Source of the DNA: Acidimicrobiaceae bacterium
Lineage (GTDB): Bacteria; Actinomycetota; Acidimicrobiia; Acidimicrobiales; RAAP-2
Reading direction: 5' to 3'
Length of the DNA stretch: 59,523 bases
Assembly: GCA_027306755.1 (NCBI GenBank)
Contig: DAHUZE010000050.1
Location: forward strand, 1-59,523
The first letter of the stretch is position 1. Every line of letters begins with the position of its first letter. Shown one piece after another: positions 58,215 through 59,523 of this stretch. The translations under genes and the position numbers were made by a program. Under the pieces are notes generated by a model that made no database searches, was not told where the DNA came from, and was given only the letters and a program-made list of their open reading frames with translations.

Positions 58215-59516
58215 CTATTGACTCACGTCAAATTGCCCGGGAACGGCGATTCGTTGACTCATCTGGAAATGCCCGGGAGCGGGGGGCCTGCTGCTCGCCG
58301 CGGACCTCGGGTCGATCCGAGGCGTTGAAGGCCCGGTTGACCCGTCGGGGCAAGGCGTCGGGGCCTTGGTGAGGGCAACGCGTTCGAGGTCTCTCACGAG
58401 CTCGGCGATGGCGCCCGACAGGTCGGCCGGTCGGATGGCGGTCGTCATCTTGGACAGTGCGGCGATCGTGGCCTTTGCCAAGACGCCCGAGGCGATGGCC
58501 CGCTCGACGGGGGTCTGAGCCCGGTCGTAGCGCTTGATGACCTTGGAGCCTTCCCTACGTCGCTCGATCAGCTTCTGCTGGGCGAGCAGGTGGTTGGAGA
58601 ACCGGCCGTCGAGCTCCCAGATGGCGTTCAAGAGCTCGAGCTCTTCTTCGGTGTCAAAGCGCAGGTAACCGACCAGCTCGCGGACATGGGTCCAGTTCTT
58701 CTGCTCGACATGGGCACCGTCGTTCTTGTTCCCCGGCCTCGACCTCGTGAAGGTGAGCTTGTTCACCGTGCAGTAGTCGAACAGGTGGGCGTTGATGAAC
58801 TCGCTCCCGTTGCCCGAGTCGATGCCCACGATGGGGAAGGGGAACTTCTTCCTCGCGTCGTCGATGGCGGCGGTGACGTGGATGGCGGCCTTGTTCTTCA
58901 CCGACCGGTTGATCGTGAACCCGCTGTGGACGTCGGTCATGGTGAGCGTGAAGCAGAACTCCCCCAGGGGGTTGCCGCCCTCGTGGCCGACGAAGTCGAT
59001 CTCACAGAACCCCGGGCGGCCCTCGTCCCACTCCGACCAGGTGCGGATGGGGATCTGGGACTTGAGCAGCGTCCCGGGCTTGGTGTGCGAGCGGCCCTTG
59101 GGGGTGAGGAGGTGACGGGCTGCTGCGAGCCTGCGGTCGATCGTGGCCGGGCTCATCTGGCACAAAAGGGTCGTCTGGGCGTCGTCCAAGGTGAGCACGC
59201 CGTCACGGCGCAGGGACCTGACGAGGACCGGGAGCATCGGGGCCAGGCGCTTGCCGGTCGGATAGCGGCTCACCCGCCAGCAGACCGCCAGGGCTTCGAC
59301 CAGCGCCTCTGGGTACACCGGCTGGCGCAAAAAGCGGGACACGGCGATCCGGGGCGCCCCGGTCGTCCGGAGGGCCTTTCTGGCGTGGTCCCGGTGCCAG
59401 CCGGTCAGCTCCACGAGCTCGTCCAGGATCCTCGCCTTCTGCGCCCGGGATCCGCGCCGATAGACCGTCGCCAACTTCTGGGTCACTGCCTTGCGTTGTC
59501 CCATCGAGAGCTCCAT
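58215..59516 (-). CDS. DDE integrase-type transposase
   Basis: A 433-aa transposase. An N-terminal helical/HTH region (about 5-135, with GWHRDHARKALR and MSPATIDRRLAAAR) precedes an RNase H-like integrase core with D174 (CEIDFVGHEGG), D233 (GIDSGNGSEF) and E271 (HVEQKNW). A C-terminal region follows. The last codons run through the element's terminal repeats, ending PGHFQMSQ...PGQFDVSQ-stop (TAG). ATG 59516 is the first start; MGQRK four codons later is possible. Appears intact; family resembles integrase-type elements listed as not classified yet. Confidence 0.85.
   Translation of the reverse strand: MELSMGQRKAVTQKLATVYRRGSRAQKARILDELVELTGWHRDHARKALRTTGAPRIAVSRFLRQPVYPEALVEALAVCWRVSRYPTGKRLAPMLPVLVRSLRRDGVLTLDDAQTTLLCQMSPATIDRRLAAARHLLTPKGRSHTKPGTLLKSQIPIRTWSEWDEGRPGFCEIDFVGHEGGNPLGEFCFTLTMTDVHSGFTINRSVKNKAAIHVTAAIDDARKKFPFPIVGIDSGNGSEFINAHLFDYCTVNKLTFTRSRPGNKNDGAHVEQKNWTHVRELVGYLRFDTEEELELLNAIWELDGRFSNHLLAQQKLIERRREGSKVIKRYDRAQTPVERAIASGVLAKATIAALSKMTTAIRPADLSGAIAELVRDLERVALTKAPTPCPDGSTGPSTPRIDPRSAASSRPPAPGHFQMSQRIAVPGQFDVSQ
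58218..58282. repeat. Two 29-bp subterminal direct repeats of the insertion sequence
   Basis: 58218-58246 and 58254-58282 share TTGACTCA, an A/T-rich middle and TGCCCGGGA followed by CGG; the copies are 36 bp apart and each has the GCCCGGG palindrome. They overlap the 3' end of the transposase gene and are probably transposase-binding sites. Confidence 0.8.
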
Positions 59517-59523
59517 CGCCGGG

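Larger units (their letters stand above)
58215..59523 (-). mobile_element. Insertion sequence with DDE transposase, right end outside the window
   Basis: The element consists of the transposase gene (58215-59516) and, at its left end, two subterminal direct repeats (58218-58282). The opposite end and any target-site duplication lie beyond 59523. It was placed directly behind the PHP gene terminator without disrupting a gene visible here. Confidence 0.75.

Overview
The window is about 70% G+C and reads as an actinobacterial chromosome. Supporting this are many GTG starts, a DUF2505-type protein, a SARP-type regulator, tRNA genes without encoded CCA, and several starts placed 6-7 nt after a TANNNT box (leaderless style). 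The class Acidimicrobiia is a plausible guess from overall gene style, but nothing here proves it. Genes are tightly packed: at least fourteen junctions are 4-bp NTGA start/stop overlaps, so translational coupling is the rule.

Layout. 1-5456: the start of a clpC-like gene cut by the window edge, a class II aldolase, an acyl-CoA synthetase preceded by twin palindromes, a small PH-like protein, tRNA-Asp and tRNA-Phe, and a GT4 glycosyltransferase. 5692-10585: a three-gene FtsX/MacB-type ABC system whose two ATPases carry complementary defects. 10646-18957: an oligopeptide transporter split into two converging units (fused DppD-DppF on +; two paralogous binding proteins, then DppB and DppC on -). 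19340-23778: a DUF2505 protein, an ABC1/UbiB kinase, a GNAT-fold protein and a PspA protein.

23822-50164 is the accessory heart of the window, an exopolysaccharide (EPS) locus. Operon A (38975 down to 23822, eleven genes, almost all overlapping) encodes a GAF/degenerate-GGDEF protein, a flippase fused to a second degenerate GGDEF domain, a holo-ACP synthase fused in frame to a carrier protein, an acyl-CoA dehydrogenase-like flavoprotein, a seryl-tRNA-synthetase-like amino acid:[carrier protein] ligase, a DUF1839-like protein, a GH2 glycosidase, a double alpha/beta hydrolase, a GNAT/FemAB-like protein, a lipoprotein and a GT4 glycosyltransferase. Operon B (45267 down to 39104) encodes an intact GGDEF cyclase, a Wzz-like copolymerase with an extra N-terminal sensor-like domain, a Wzy-like polymerase and a GH26-like protein lacking its catalytic glutamates. 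Operon C (45408-47218) encodes an 88-aa protein and the initiating sugar-phosphate transferase. Three more glycosyltransferases follow.

The promoters of operons A, B and C share one architecture: heptamers at an 11-bp period, the last exactly 8 bp before a TACCGT -10 box. This is the textbook layout of SARP-activated promoters, and a 1146-aa ATPase with a C-terminal SARP module is encoded next door (50233-53673). My reading is that the locus builds an EPS that may be decorated with an amino acid delivered on a carrier protein, under SARP control and with c-di-GMP-related domains built into the assembly machinery. The genes and motifs are seen directly; the decoration and regulatory links are inference.

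54021-59523: pyrE-purM-purF in one operon, a divergent PHP phosphoesterase, and an insertion sequence whose transposase runs to the window end.
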